64,000 nt of DNA from the NCBI RefSeq assembly GCF_900113575.1, contig NZ_FOPV01000001.1, positions 62,001 through 126,000 of the forward strand, read 5' to 3'. This document shows positions 43,103 to 53,745 of the stretch, piece after piece. Positions within the stretch are counted from its first letter, which is position 1. The number at the start of each line of letters is the position of its first letter. The position numbers and the translations under genes were made by a program. This stretch comes from Nitrosospira sp. Nsp14. Its GTDB lineage: Bacteria; Pseudomonadota; Gammaproteobacteria; Burkholderiales; Nitrosomonadaceae. Under the pieces are notes generated by a model. The model was not told the DNA's origin, made no database searches, and saw only the letters and a list, made by a program, of their open reading frames with translations.

Positions 43103-43735
43103 ATGAGAATTCTGCGCTCGATCAAGTCGCTTTTTCAATTTCAGATGGTGGTGCTGATGCTCCTGGTTGCTCCGGCATCCTGGGCGCAGACGCAGGGGCA
43201 GCCCGGGCCGCAGGAGGTGGTGAGCCATCTGCAAGAGACACTGATCAAGTCGATGCGCGAGGGTGGGAAACTGGGCTACCGCGGCCGGTTTGAATTGTTG
43301 GCTAAGGCAGTTGACCAAACTCACGATCTCGACTTTATTGCGCGCACAACACTTGGTGCCAATTGGACACAGTTGAGCGTGGAGCAGCAGCGCATTTTCA
43401 CTGATGTTTTCCGAAAGCTTAGCATTGGCACCTATGCGGGGTGGTTTAAAAGTCACGAGGGTGAGCGTTTCGAGTTCATTGAGCAGCAGGCCATGCCAAG
43501 GGATCAAGTTATGGTGCGTACTCGGTTCGTCCAATCGGGTAGTGAGCCGCCCGTACGTTTCGATTATGTCCTCCGGCAGACAAACGACGGGTGGCGGATC
43601 GTCAATGTCCTTGCTGATGGGGTCAGCGATCTCGCGCTAAAACGCGTGGAATATCGTGCGATCCTTCAGCGCGACGGCTTCCAGGCGCTGATTGATATGC
43701 TCAAGGACAAAATCGTCCAGACCGAGCAAGATTAA
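43103..43735 (+). CDS. hpnM: HpnM, MlaC-family periplasmic protein
   Basis: A 210-residue protein with a signal peptide (about 1-28, ending SWA/Q) and an MlaC-type body: RFELLAKAVDQTHDLDFIARTTLG, then FRKLSIGTYAGWF and WRIVNVLADGVSDLALKRVEYRAIL. MlaC-family proteins carry lipids across the periplasm; in hopanoid clusters this member is called HpnM and is thought to help move hopanoids to the outer membrane. It is followed by the HpnN transporter gene. Confidence 0.9.
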   Translation: MRILRSIKSLFQFQMVVLMLLVAPASWAQTQGQPGPQEVVSHLQETLIKSMREGGKLGYRGRFELLAKAVDQTHDLDFIARTTLGANWTQLSVEQQRIFTDVFRKLSIGTYAGWFKSHEGERFEFIEQQAMPRDQVMVRTRFVQSGSEPPVRFDYVLRQTNDGWRIVNVLADGVSDLALKRVEYRAILQRDGFQALIDMLKDKIVQTEQD

Positions 43736-43880
43736 ACAAGTCGAGTCTGTCAACCTTGCGGGCCCCGGGCCTTACGGGTAGCGCGTCTGCCGGAAAGACC
43801 GCCGGCCCCGTTGCCTTTTTGCGCATCATATCCCTTAAAGCCGCGTCACGGATTCATCGCTTCAGATTGCTCTCCGAGGT

Positions 43881-46541
43881 ATGACCACACCGACCAAAGC
43901 TTCTCACAGCCGCACTTACGAAATTTTTGCGCGCTGGTCTACCATGTCCTATCGGCACGGTGCCTGGGTTCTTCTCATTGCCCTACTGGGCGCGATTGCC
44001 TGCGGGATATATGTCTCGCGTAACCTTGGCATGAACACCGATACCACGGACATGCTTTCGGAGCACTTGCCGTTTCGCGTCAACATGAGGCATTACACCG
44101 AAACGTTTCCGCAAGATATCGATACCATGTTGCTGGTCGTGGAGGCGCCTACGCCCGAGCAAGCACGTGCCACGACGCAACGTCTTGCCATGCGGTTGAA
44201 GGCGGACACCACCAATTTTCAGGATGTCTTTGCGCCAACCGCCGAGGATTTCTTTGCGCGTAACGGTTTGCTATACGAAAGTATTCCGGAGCTGGTGCAA
44301 ATTACCGATCGTATCGTAGCCGCGCAGCCGCTTATCGCGCAGATCGCTGATGATCCTACCTTGACTGCTTTTGCTGACGTGCTCACGCTGGCAGTTACAG
44401 AAATGACCAAGGGACGCAACATGGAACTGCGGCCCGTCATGGAAGGGATAAGCGCAACGCTGGACGCGCGTATCGACGGAACGCCGAGAGCGCAGTCATG
44501 GCAAGCGTTATTCAGCGGCGAGGCACAAAAGGATAAATATCAACACATAATCGTCGTCAAGCCGAAGCAGGATTTTTCTCAGCTATCTCCGGCGGAACAA
44601 TCCCTTAACGCTCTGCATACCATCGCAAAAGATATTGGTGTGACAGAGGGCGGCCCGATACGCCTACGAATCACGGGTGAGGCGGCGTTAGCCAATGAGG
44701 AACTTAAAAGCTCGCTTAGTGGGATGGAATATGCCGGCGTGATCACCTTTGTTATGGTGGGCCTGGTGTTGTACTTTGCCATGCGCACTGGCGGGCTGAT
44801 CGTTAACGTCCTGGTCTGTCTGACGATGGGTTTGCTTCTTACTGCGGCATTTGCCACTGCGGTTGTCGGCCACTTGAACCTCATTTCTATCGCATTCGCC
44901 GTGCTGTATATTGGCTTGGGCGCGGATTTCGCCATCCACTTTCTACTGCGGTATCGAGAGGTTCTCGAAAGTGGTTCCCCGCCGGATCAGGCCATACAGG
45001 TTTCCGGCGGGGATGCGGGCGCTGCGCTGACAGCCTGTACTATCACCAACGCCATCGGTTTCTATGCATTCATGCCCACCGACTACAGTGGCGTAGCAGA
45101 GTTGGGCATCATCTCCGGGACAGGAATGATAATCAGCCTGCTTGTTACCCTGACGATTGGCCCGGCTCTGTTACGGTGTCTGCCGCAACGCAGGTTCAGG
45201 AAATCAATCCCCAAGAGCCCCGTCGGCAAAGTGCTTGAACTCTCCCTGAGGTGGCACAAGGCAACCTATGCCGCTACTGCCGTGGCTTCCGTTGCTGCCC
45301 TCGCCATCCTGCCCCAAGTGCGGTTTGACTACAATTTGCTGAACATGCAAGACCCCCGCGGCGATGCGGTGCGGGCGTTCCGGGAACTACTCGCTAAAGC
45401 TGAGGATTCGCCCTGGCATTCAATCGTCCTGGCGAAGGAGCGCACTGAAGCGGAACGTTTGGCCGAAAACCTCGCCAAACTTCCCGAAGTAAGCAAGGTG
45501 GTTACCATAAATGATTTTGTGCCATCAGAACAAGACGAGAAACTGCTGCTTATTGAGGACATGGCCCTTACGACTGGGCTTATAACAATTTCAACCAGGG
45601 CCGAGTCTGCCGCCAGCGACATCACCGCACGGCAACGTCGTGCACTGGACAAGCTGGCTACAGTATTGGATCAGTTTATTAAAGCGCATCCCAATCATGC
45701 CGCAACCGAAGCCGCCGGCAAGCTGAAATCATCGCTCGCCAACCTGTTTGCTTTGGTTGACAAGGCGGGGACCGACGAGCAGAAGGGCAAACTGCTTAGT
45801 TCGGTGGAGGAGGATCTGCTCTTAACCTTACCCATTGCACTGCAGAGCCTGCAGCTCGCAACTGAAGCCGCTCCGTTCGGGGAGGACGACCTGCCGGCTG
45901 ACCTGGTCAATCGCTGGCACAGCCACACTGGAGAATACCGGGTGGCCGTCTACCCGGCAAAAGATCTTAACGATAACGACGAGTTGCGGCGTTTCGTAAT
46001 GGCCGTGCAGGAACTGGCGCCCAACGCGACCGGTGCACCCATGGTAAGCCTTGAAGCAGGCGAGGCAGTGGTGAAGGCATTTGTCCAAGCCTTTCTGCTG
46101 GCGCTTGTTGGCATCGTCGTAATATTGCTAATATTGTTGCGCAGTTTAAAATATACCATCTTAGTGCTGCTACCGCTGTTGCTATCCAGTTTATTCACTG
46201 CTTCGTTCACAGTTCTGCTGGATGTACCATTCAACTTCGCAAATATTATTGCATTACCGTTGCTGCTCGGTCTTGGTATCGATAGCAGCTTGCATATGGT
46301 GCACCGAAGCTTGAATAACGAGATGGTGAGCGAGGTACTGGTTCATACCAGTACTGCGCGAGCGATTTTCTACAGCGCCTTGACTGCTTTGGTTGATTTC
46401 GCCAGCCTGATGTTTTCCTCGCATCAGGGAACCGCCAGTATGGGGATAATGCTCACGGTGGGACTGACATTTACCCTCGTCTGCACGCTCGCGGTGTTGC
46501 CCGTGTTGTTGCGGGCACCGGTTCAAGGCGCGAGAACGTAA
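43881..46541 (+). CDS. hpnN: HpnN, RND/MMPL-family hopanoid transporter
   Basis: An 886-residue inner-membrane transporter. It has two repeats, each with one N-terminal helix, a large periplasmic domain and a cluster of five helices: the first cluster at about 275-425 (MEYAGVITFVMVGLVLYFAM and YIGLGADFAIHFLLRYRE) and the second at about 735-880 (LLGLGIDSSLHMVHRS). The GxxxDF/DS motifs are the proton-relay region of the family. HpnN moves hopanoids from the inner to the outer membrane in studied bacteria. The start at 43881 is placed by the first membrane segment; the ribosome-binding site is TCCGAGGT-like. Confidence 0.93.
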   Translation: MTTPTKASHSRTYEIFARWSTMSYRHGAWVLLIALLGAIACGIYVSRNLGMNTDTTDMLSEHLPFRVNMRHYTETFPQDIDTMLLVVEAPTPEQARATTQRLAMRLKADTTNFQDVFAPTAEDFFARNGLLYESIPELVQITDRIVAAQPLIAQIADDPTLTAFADVLTLAVTEMTKGRNMELRPVMEGISATLDARIDGTPRAQSWQALFSGEAQKDKYQHIIVVKPKQDFSQLSPAEQSLNALHTIAKDIGVTEGGPIRLRITGEAALANEELKSSLSGMEYAGVITFVMVGLVLYFAMRTGGLIVNVLVCLTMGLLLTAAFATAVVGHLNLISIAFAVLYIGLGADFAIHFLLRYREVLESGSPPDQAIQVSGGDAGAALTACTITNAIGFYAFMPTDYSGVAELGIISGTGMIISLLVTLTIGPALLRCLPQRRFRKSIPKSPVGKVLELSLRWHKATYAATAVASVAALAILPQVRFDYNLLNMQDPRGDAVRAFRELLAKAEDSPWHSIVLAKERTEAERLAENLAKLPEVSKVVTINDFVPSEQDEKLLLIEDMALTTGLITISTRAESAASDITARQRRALDKLATVLDQFIKAHPNHAATEAAGKLKSSLANLFALVDKAGTDEQKGKLLSSVEEDLLLTLPIALQSLQLATEAAPFGEDDLPADLVNRWHSHTGEYRVAVYPAKDLNDNDELRRFVMAVQELAPNATGAPMVSLEAGEAVVKAFVQAFLLALVGIVVILLILLRSLKYTILVLLPLLLSSLFTASFTVLLDVPFNFANIIALPLLLGLGIDSSLHMVHRSLNNEMVSEVLVHTSTARAIFYSALTALVDFASLMFSSHQGTASMGIMLTVGLTFTLVCTLAVLPVLLRAPVQGART

Positions 46542-46676
46542 TGACTTTGCGAAGTTCTGCGCCAGTGGCGATTATTGTTTATACTTCGCACCTTGTGATG
46601 ATTTAACGCATTAACTGATTCGTTTTTTTTGTCGAGCCCATCAGATAATCAACGCTTGTACTCCCTCTTACGCATC

Positions 46677-47495
46677 ATGACGCGTGAAGCGACAATCGGC
46701 TTATTATTAGCTTGCGCCTTATCACTCTCGGGTTGCGCCACGATGCATCCCGCGGGCCCTGGCACCGATCCGATTGATCCAAACGAAGAAACGAATCGCA
46801 AGTTCTATGACTTCACCGATAAAATTGATCGCGCGGTTCTGGCCCCGGTTGCGGATGTCTACGTAAAATACGTCCCCAACCCCATGCAGCGTTCGATTGG
46901 AAATTTCTATGATAACCTCGCCTACCCGAACGTTATCCTGAACGCTTTTCTGCAGGGAAAAGTTCGTCAGGGATTTGAGGACAGCCTACGTTTTGTAGTC
47001 AATTCGACTATTGGCTTGGGAGGGCTCTTTGATATGGCGGGTCAAATGGGACTGCCCCAACACGATGAAGACTTTGGGCAGACACTGGGGGTTTGGGGCG
47101 TCAATACCGGGTCTTACTTGTTTGTACCCTTAATAGGGCCGAGCACTTATCGCGATGCCCCGGGTATTCCAGTGAGTGTCTTCAGCAATCTCCTGTTTTA
47201 TGCTGGTTCGGTGGCAGGCACCGCTTTCGTGGCGCCCGTGACCATTTTAAGCATCATTGACAAGCGGGCCAGATTATCCGGTCCAATGCGGATTCGCGAT
47301 CAGGCGGCACTGGACCCTTATCTATTTGTACGAGAAGGCTATTTGCAACAACGTAAGCACTTGATCTATGATGGCCGTCCGCCGCCGGAGAGCTACGAGG
47401 ATCCGTCGGATGATGCTTCCCTTCAGAACGAACCGGCCGTTGGAATATCGGATAAACCATCGGCTAAACCAACCTCGTCAAGTCCCGGGATATAG
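46677..47495 (+). CDS. mlaA: MlaA/VacJ-family outer-membrane lipoprotein
   Basis: I chose the ATG at 46677, which gives a short lipoprotein signal (LLLACALSLSGC, Cys20); a TTG at 46629 would add 16 residues. The protein is 272 residues. The VacJ core includes DPIDPNEETNRKFYDFTDKID, NFYDNLAYPNVILNAFLQGK, FVVNSTIGLGGLFDMA and the LGVWGVNTGSYLFVPLIGPS motif. MlaA removes misplaced lipids from the outer leaflet. Its place between hpnN and shc suggests it serves hopanoid placement here, alongside the MlaC-like HpnM. The C-terminus is Pro/Ser-rich. Confidence 0.9.
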   Translation: MTREATIGLLLACALSLSGCATMHPAGPGTDPIDPNEETNRKFYDFTDKIDRAVLAPVADVYVKYVPNPMQRSIGNFYDNLAYPNVILNAFLQGKVRQGFEDSLRFVVNSTIGLGGLFDMAGQMGLPQHDEDFGQTLGVWGVNTGSYLFVPLIGPSTYRDAPGIPVSVFSNLLFYAGSVAGTAFVAPVTILSIIDKRARLSGPMRIRDQAALDPYLFVREGYLQQRKHLIYDGRPPPESYEDPSDDASLQNEPAVGISDKPSAKPTSSSPGI

Positions 47496-47684
47496 CAAAA
47501 ATAGATGTATTAGAGGCATGTCGCATTTTTTGAACGGACTTCTATGGTTAAGAATCCCGACCTCGGCCATCCGTTCGCGTGGTATCGGGTCAGCGGAATA
47601 GAAACGTGGCTGTCAGTATTTGTTCTCATGACCGTATGGATGGGGTTGTATCCTGACTCACCGTAAGGAAGGTAGGTAAAAAAA

Positions 47685-49631
47685 ATGAAAAGATTCGAAG
47701 GCGCTGCAATACTTTCATCGCAAGATCGCTATCCGGATTCAGGCGGGCCGACCATGCTGGAAAACGGATTGAACGCGGCGCGAGACGCTCTGCTTTCATT
47801 GCAAAAAGACGACGGACACTGGTGTTTCCCGCTCGAGGCGGATTGCACTATCCCCGCCGAGTATGTGTTGATGATGCACTTCATGGATGACGTGGATGCA
47901 GACCTTGAAATCAGGCTCGCGCGGTTCATTCGTGAAAAACAGGATCTCGAGCACGGCGGTTGGCCCTTGTATTACGGCGGCCCCTTCGATCTGAGTTGCA
48001 CCGTAAAGGCGTACTACGCGCTCAAGATCGTGGGAGATTCTCCGGATGCGCCTCACATGATGCGGGCGCGCGCAGCTATTCTCAAACACGGAGGGGCGGC
48101 GCGGGCAAACGTATTCACACGCATATTGCTCGCAATGTATGGGCAGATTCCCTGGCGCGGCGTTCCATTTGTCCCTGTGGAAATCATTCTGTTGCCGCGA
48201 TGGTTTCCATTTCACATCAGCAAGGTCGCGTACTGGTCTCGCGCGGTGATGGTACCGCTTTCCATCCTGTGCAGCTTGAAAGCGCGCGCGGTCAACCCGC
48301 GACAAATACATATCCAGGAACTGTTTACAACTCCCCCCGAGGAAGAGCGAGACTATTTTTCGGTGCGCACCCGTCTCAATCGGCTGTTTTTGGTTGTTGA
48401 GCGTACTGCTTCGCTGTTTGAGCCGTTTATTCCGAAGCCATTGCGTCGCTATGCGCTACGAAAAGCGGAACGCTGGACCATTGAGCGCCTTAATGGGGAT
48501 TCCGGCCTTGGCGGAATCTTCCCGGCGATAGTCAACGCCGGCGAGGCGTTGGCGTTGCTTGGCTATCCATACGAGCATCCTCATCGGGAGCAATGCCGCC
48601 GTGCACTACGTAAACTGCTGGTGGATGAAGGCGAGCGTGTCTGGTGCCAACCCTGCGCGTCACCTGTGTGGGATACCGTTCTGGCATGCCTCGCCCTACA
48701 AGAGGATATCAACGCCGACCAGAAGCCTATTCGACAGGCGCTCGATTGGCTAATTCCTAATCAAATACTTGATGCACCTGCGGATTGGCAGGAAGAGCAT
48801 CCGGAACTCCTGGGCGGCGGCTGGGCTTTTCAATATACCAACCCTCACTACCCGGATTTGGACGATACCGCGGCGGTAGCATGGGCTCTACAGCAGGCCG
48901 ACCCGGCGGCATACCACCAGAGCATCGTACGCGCCGCAGACTGGCTCGCGGGCATGCAGTCGCGGAACGGTGGTTTTGCCGCGTTCGACTCCGACAATAC
49001 ATATTACTACCTGAATGAAATTCCGTTTGCAGACCACGGCGCTTTGCTTGACCCCCCGACCAGCGATGTCACGGCGCGATGTACCGGTTTCTTGGCCCTG
49101 CACGGCGAGGACCGGCATAAGGAAGCTGTACAGCGAGGCCTTGCCTGCCTATACCGCGAACAGGAACCGAGCGGCGCGTGGTTTGGGCGCTGGGGAAGCA
49201 ACTATATTTACGGTACCTGGTCCGTGCTGGAGGCTCTCCGTCTGGCCCGTGTTGATGTGGGTGATCTCGCCGTCCGCCGCGCTGTGCTATGGCTAAAGTC
49301 GGTGCAACGGGATGATGGAGGCTGGGGCGAAGGTAACGATAGTTATTTCGAACCGCAGCAGGCAGGCCAGTTCAAGGTAAGCACATCGTTTCAAACCGCG
49401 TGGGGGCTGCTGGGTCTGATGGCGGCAGGTGAAGCGAATTGCCCGGAAGTGCGCCGAGGCATCGCATACTTGCTGAATACTCAGGACGCGGATGGACTAT
49501 GGCACGACCCGTGGTTTACGGCGCCTGGCTTCCCACGAGTTTTTTACCTGAGATACTACGGGTACACAAAATATTTCCCCCTATGGGCCTTGACCAGATA
49601 TCAGGCGCTGACCGGGAATGCATTTGTGTGA
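47685..49631 (+). CDS. shc: Squalene-hopene cyclase
   Basis: A 648-residue class II terpene cyclase, starting at an ATG after AAGGAAGGTAGG. The catalytic DXDD motif is Asp391-Leu-Asp-Asp394 in YPDLDDTAAV. Several QW repeats are visible (for example LQKDDGHWCFPLEAD, GMQSRNGGFAAFD, VQRDDGGWGEGNDSY). It cyclises squalene to hopene at the inner membrane, providing the substrate for HpnH. Its stop overlaps the GTG start of hpnG. Confidence 0.96.
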   Translation: MKRFEGAAILSSQDRYPDSGGPTMLENGLNAARDALLSLQKDDGHWCFPLEADCTIPAEYVLMMHFMDDVDADLEIRLARFIREKQDLEHGGWPLYYGGPFDLSCTVKAYYALKIVGDSPDAPHMMRARAAILKHGGAARANVFTRILLAMYGQIPWRGVPFVPVEIILLPRWFPFHISKVAYWSRAVMVPLSILCSLKARAVNPRQIHIQELFTTPPEEERDYFSVRTRLNRLFLVVERTASLFEPFIPKPLRRYALRKAERWTIERLNGDSGLGGIFPAIVNAGEALALLGYPYEHPHREQCRRALRKLLVDEGERVWCQPCASPVWDTVLACLALQEDINADQKPIRQALDWLIPNQILDAPADWQEEHPELLGGGWAFQYTNPHYPDLDDTAAVAWALQQADPAAYHQSIVRAADWLAGMQSRNGGFAAFDSDNTYYYLNEIPFADHGALLDPPTSDVTARCTGFLALHGEDRHKEAVQRGLACLYREQEPSGAWFGRWGSNYIYGTWSVLEALRLARVDVGDLAVRRAVLWLKSVQRDDGGWGEGNDSYFEPQQAGQFKVSTSFQTAWGLLGLMAAGEANCPEVRRGIAYLLNTQDADGLWHDPWFTAPGFPRVFYLRYYGYTKYFPLWALTRYQALTGNAFV

Positions 49632-50380
49632 GGGGAGTAGGCATTGTCACCGCGATGCGAGTTGAAGCTCGCTGCATTACCCAGGGTCGCCTACCATTCA
49701 ACGAGCGGATCGGCCTCGGGGAGCATGGAGCGATATGGCTTTCCGGTATAGGTGCAGAAGCAGCGCGCGCAGCTGCCGAGGGGTTGCGTGCATCTGGCGC
49801 GACAGCGTTGATGAGCTTTGGTTTTGCGGGAGCCCTGGAGCCAAGTTTGCGTCCCGGGAATTTAGTATTGCCGGAATTGATCCATACTGGTCGCTTACTG
49901 GAAGTTGACTTGAGCTGGCGCGACCGTCTGCGGCAGCGGTTGCCTGCGCACATAAGTGTCGTTGGAGGCATCTTGGCTGCGAGCGCCGGCGTGCTGACGT
50001 CGGGCACGACAAAATCCGAGCTGGCGCAAGCTACCGGGGCCTGCGCAGTGGACATGGAAAGCGGAGCCGTAGCGGAAGCTGCCGCTCATGCCGGCCTACC
50101 GTTTCTGGCCGTGCGGGCAATCTCGGATCCGTTGGAATTTTCACCTCCAACCGTTCTGCTTGATGTGGTACGCCCTGATGGTAGCGCCGACTTGGCTCGG
50201 CTGCTGCCTTTACTACTACGCCGGGTTTTAACCGTTGGGACACTGCTGCGTCTTGCGGCTGATTCGCGGGCCGCATGCTCCGCATTGGCTAGCGTTGCGC
50301 GATTAGGCGGGACGGAAATGGGGATTGCTTCACGCAACTCCGTTTCATCCCCCGCAAGCTACCGAGGCAGTGCCAGGTAA
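49628..50380 (+). CDS. hpnG: HpnG, hopanoid-associated nucleoside phosphorylase
   Basis: I chose the GTG at 49628, which overlaps the shc stop (GTGA) and directly precedes the conserved start GVGIVTAMRVEARC; longer starts lie inside shc. The protein is 250 residues. Phosphorylase features are SGIGAEAARAAAEGL, MSFGFAGALEPSLRPG and CAVDMESGAVAEAAAHAGLP. HpnG removes adenine from adenosylhopane made by HpnH, yielding ribosylhopane. The N-terminal segment is shorter than some relatives. Confidence 0.9.
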   Translation: MRGVGIVTAMRVEARCITQGRLPFNERIGLGEHGAIWLSGIGAEAARAAAEGLRASGATALMSFGFAGALEPSLRPGNLVLPELIHTGRLLEVDLSWRDRLRQRLPAHISVVGGILAASAGVLTSGTTKSELAQATGACAVDMESGAVAEAAAHAGLPFLAVRAISDPLEFSPPTVLLDVVRPDGSADLARLLPLLLRRVLTVGTLLRLAADSRAACSALASVARLGGTEMGIASRNSVSSPASYRGSAR

Positions 50381-50688
50381 TGTGCCCGACACCGCACTTG
50401 ACTAGGCAAGAGCTTGCAAGTCACCTGTTCATCCCCTGCTGGCCCCTCTGCCCGCACAGTTCATCGATATCCCGGACAACGGCGAGAGTGAGCAGGTAAA
50501 CAGAAGATGAGCGCCAGATACATCGGCGCCAGTAATTACTTTGTTTCATGCTAAACCTCAGTCCCGGTTACCGCTTCAGCTTTGCCTGCAGGCTCAGCAT
50601 GAAATAAAACGTAACATTACTTGAGCGTTGACCATGTTAAAGGTTAAAATATCGCCCTTCTTTCGTATCAGCTGTAATGGAGAGTAGC
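50381..50688. promoter_or_regulatory. Region upstream of rpsO
   Basis: About 300 bases without a gene. It must hold the rpsO promoter. TTGACC at 50627-50632 lies just upstream of an AT-rich stretch, but a good -10 box at 17 bases is not obvious. No terminator with a T-run is visible after hpnG. Confidence 0.4.
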
Positions 50689-50958
50689 ATGTCAGTCACA
50701 ACCGATCAAAAAGCACAGGTAGTACGCGACTACCAACGAGCCGCCGGAGATACTGGTTCTCCCGAAGTGCAAGTGGCGTTGTTGACCGCACGCATTAACG
50801 ACTTGGCCACTCACTTCAAAGCGCATGTCAAAGATCACCATTCCCGCCGCGGACTATTGCGCATGGTGAGTCGACGCCGCAAGCTGCTGGATTATTTGAA
50901 ACGCAGCAGCGCCGATAGTTATCGTGCGTTAATAGAGCGTCTCGGCTTGCGCAAATAG
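50689..50958 (+). CDS. rpsO: 30S ribosomal protein S15
   Basis: The 89-residue protein starts at the second ATG (50689), preceded by GGAGAG; an ATG at 50677 would overlap that site. The sequence is typical S15: [53 protein letters not shown]15 binds 16S rRNA in the platform of the small subunit and often represses its own mRNA. It is followed by pnp, the conserved order. Confidence 0.97.
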   Translation: MSVTTDQKAQVVRDYQRAAGDTGSPEVQVALLTARINDLATHFKAHVKDHHSRRGLLRMVSRRRKLLDYLKRSSADSYRALIERLGLRK

Positions 50959-51069
50959 CATATCGAGCCCTGATTGAGATAGTATGACCGAATGAGCATC
51001 TAAAGTTTTAGGCTTGTATCGGTTCACCCGGCGCGGCGCTGAAATGTTTTTATCGAAAAGGGTAGGTAA

Positions 51070-53175
51070 TTGAAAATCAAGAAAAGCATCTCGTACGGGT
51101 CTCATCACCTAACGCTCGAAACCGGAGAAATAGCAAGGCAAGCGCACGGAGCAGTAATCGTATCCTTGGACGATACAGTGGTCCTGGTTACCGTGGTGGG
51201 CGCAAAACACGCTAAGCAGGGGCAGGATTTCTTCCCCCTAACCGTCGATTATCAGGAACGGACCTACGCAGCCGGAAGAATACCGGGAAGTTTTTTCAAG
51301 CGGGAGGGTCGTCCGTCCGAAAAGGAAATCCTCACTTCTCGTCTGATTGATCGGCCCATCCGGCCGCTATTTCCCGATCATTTTTACAATGAAGTACAAA
51401 TCGTAGCCACAGTCCTGTCATCCGATAATGAGGTAGATGCGGACATACCCGCCATGCTCGGCGCCTCTGCGGCGCTGGTTCTATCCGGCATTCCCTTCAA
51501 TGGTCCGATTGGTGCCGCCCGCGTCGGCTACGTCGATGGCGAATATGTCTTGAACCCCACCACGACCGAATTAAAGCAGACTCAGTTGAATCTCGTTGTG
51601 GCAGGTACGCAGCAAGCGGTCCTGATGGTAGAGTCCGAGGCCAACGAGCTAAGCGAAGACATCATGCTGGGCGCCATTCTTTACGGCCATCAGCAGATGC
51701 AGGTCGCAATTGATACTATCAATGAGCTGGCCGATGAAGCGGGGGTTACCGCATGGGACTGGGTATCACCCTCGCGAGACGCCGCGCTGGCTGAGAAAAT
51801 CGCAAGTCTGGCCGAAAATGATCTGCGCGCCGCCTTCCAGATCAAACAGAAACAGGTTCGATCGGAAACCATCGACAACATCTGGACAAGGGTATTCACT
51901 GAAGTTGGGGTCGATACCGAGGACGGGCCGGATGCACAAGCGGTCAAGGAGGCTTGTTTTGCGCTGGAATCCAGAATTGTGCGTTCCCAGATTCTCGACG
52001 GCGAACCGCGCATAGACGGGCGCGACACGCGCACCGTACGTCCTATTACCATTCGACACGGGTTGTTACCGCGCACCCACGGCTCCACCCTGTTTACCCG
52101 CGGCGAGACCCAGGCGCTCGTGGTTGCAACGTTAGGTACGGGTCGGGACGAGCAAAAAATTGACGCGCTGCAAGGGGACTACTCCGAGCGCTTCATGCTT
52201 CACTACAACATGCCACCGTACGCTACGGGTGAGACCGGTCGGGTAGGTACGCCCAAGCGCCGGGAGATCGGCCACGGCCGCCTTGCCAAGCGAGCGCTGG
52301 TTGCCGTATTGCCTACACCTGAAGAGTTCGGTTATTCGCTGCGGGTCGTTTCCGAGATTACTGAATCCAACGGTTCGAGTTCTATGGCCTCAGTCTGCGG
52401 CGGTTGCCTTGCACTGATGGATGCGGGTGTACCGTTGAAAGCCCATGTCGCTGGCATTGCCATGGGGCTGATCAAGGAAGGCAACAGATTTGCTGTTCTG
52501 ACCGACATTCTCGGGGACGAGGATCATCTGGGCGATATGGATTTCAAGGTGGCCGGTACCGAAAAAGGTATCACGGCTCTACAAATGGATATCAAGATCC
52601 AGGGCATCACCAAGGATATTCTCCACGCTGCGCTGATCCAAGCCCAAGAAGGACGTTTCCATATTCTTGGCATCATGAAAGAGGCCATGCCCGCGAAGCG
52701 CGAGGAAATTTCGGAGCATGCCCCGCGTATCATTAAAATAAAAATCAACCCTGAAAAAATCAGGGATGTGATAGGAAAGGGCGGAGCAGTAATTCGTGCG
52801 CTGACTGAGGAGACCGGCACCACTATCGATATCACTGACGACGGCACCGTTATGATTGCCTGTATCAATGCCGAAGGTGGTGAGTTGGCGAGAAAGCGAA
52901 TCGAGGATATTACCGCCGAGGTAGAGGTGGGAAAAATATACCAGGGGATTGTATTAAAACTTCTCGATTTTGGCGCCATTGTCAGCGTGCTGCCGGGCAA
53001 GGATGGATTGTTGCACATTTCCCAGATTGCCAACGAGCGCGTCAATAACGTTGCTGATCATCTTAAGGAAGGGCAGACTGTGCGTGTGAAGGTTCTGGAG
53101 GCTGACGATAAAGGTCGTCTACGTCTCAGTATGAAAGCGGTTGCTGCCGAGACGACAGATAGCGAAGCGACCTAA
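51070..53175 (+). CDS. pnp: Polyribonucleotide nucleotidyltransferase (PNPase)
   Basis: A 701-residue enzyme with a TTG start (51070) preceded by GGGTAGG; the N-terminus [22 protein letters not shown] is right for the family. Two RNase PH domains (about 10-220 and 320-540), then KH (about 555-615, [20 protein letters not shown]) and S1 (about 620-690, [21 protein letters not shown]) domains. It degrades RNA from the 3' end with phosphate as part of the degradosome. Confidence 0.97.
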   Translation: MKIKKSISYGSHHLTLETGEIARQAHGAVIVSLDDTVVLVTVVGAKHAKQGQDFFPLTVDYQERTYAAGRIPGSFFKREGRPSEKEILTSRLIDRPIRPLFPDHFYNEVQIVATVLSSDNEVDADIPAMLGASAALVLSGIPFNGPIGAARVGYVDGEYVLNPTTTELKQTQLNLVVAGTQQAVLMVESEANELSEDIMLGAILYGHQQMQVAIDTINELADEAGVTAWDWVSPSRDAALAEKIASLAENDLRAAFQIKQKQVRSETIDNIWTRVFTEVGVDTEDGPDAQAVKEACFALESRIVRSQILDGEPRIDGRDTRTVRPITIRHGLLPRTHGSTLFTRGETQALVVATLGTGRDEQKIDALQGDYSERFMLHYNMPPYATGETGRVGTPKRREIGHGRLAKRALVAVLPTPEEFGYSLRVVSEITESNGSSSMASVCGGCLALMDAGVPLKAHVAGIAMGLIKEGNRFAVLTDILGDEDHLGDMDFKVAGTEKGITALQMDIKIQGITKDILHAALIQAQEGRFHILGIMKEAMPAKREEISEHAPRIIKIKINPEKIRDVIGKGGAVIRALTEETGTTIDITDDGTVMIACINAEGGELARKRIEDITAEVEVGKIYQGIVLKLLDFGAIVSVLPGKDGLLHISQIANERVNNVADHLKEGQTVRVKVLEADDKGRLRLSMKAVAAETTDSEAT

Positions 53176-53250
53176 CTCAGGATAAGACGAGTTGGAACAG
53201 ATGAGCCCCCTCGTAGCAAGCTAAGACCTTAATCTCATCCGTAAAAAAAA

Positions 53251-53279
53251 GGCCCCTATAGTAAGACAGGGGCTTTTTC
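53251..53279. terminator. Bidirectional terminator between pnp and dksA
   Basis: A stem of GGCCCCT/AGGGGCT with a ten-base loop is flanked by eight As on the left and five Ts on the right. It can serve pnp on the plus strand and dksA on the minus strand. Confidence 0.85.
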
Positions 53280-53322
53280 ATGGCGGCACCTATTTCCGAC
53301 CGCGTGACAACAAAGGGGTAGG

Positions 53323-53745
53323 TTATTTAGCGACTTGCTTTTCCCTGATCTCGTCGAGCGTCTTACAATCTATGCAAAGGGTAGCGGTGGGGCGCGCCTC
53401 CAGACGTTTCAGGCCGATTTCAATCCCGCAACTTTCACAATAACCGTAATCACCGGTATCAATTTTTGCAATAGTCTCGTCTATTTTCTTGATTAGCTTG
53501 CGCTCACGGTCACGATTGCGCAGTTCCAGCGCCATATCCGATTCCTGGCTGGCGCGATCATTAGGATCCGCGAAAATGGTGGCCTCGTCTTGCATGGTAT
53601 GCACCGTGCGATCTATGTCCTGCCCCAACCCAACTTTAATCCCTTCCAGTATATTGCGAAAATGCAATAACTGCTTGGGACTCATGTAGTTTTCCCCTTT
53701 CTTCGGCTTATACGGGGTGGCTTGTTTATATAGTTCTTGCGGCAT
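53323..53745 (-). CDS. dksA: RNA polymerase-binding transcription factor DksA
   Basis: A 140-residue protein from the ATG at 53745, preceded by GAGGAA. The coiled-coil region (about 30-100, ending with the loop [16 protein letters not shown] that carries the tip Asp residues) and the C-terminal zinc finger CESCG ... CIDC are clear. DksA enters the secondary channel of RNA polymerase and with ppGpp adjusts rRNA and amino-acid gene transcription. It is divergent from the RiPP-like operon. Confidence 0.96.
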   Translation of the reverse strand: MPQELYKQATPYKPKKGENYMSPKQLLHFRNILEGIKVGLGQDIDRTVHTMQDEATIFADPNDRASQESDMALELRNRDRERKLIKKIDETIAKIDTGDYGYCESCGIEIGLKRLEARPTATLCIDCKTLDEIREKQVAK

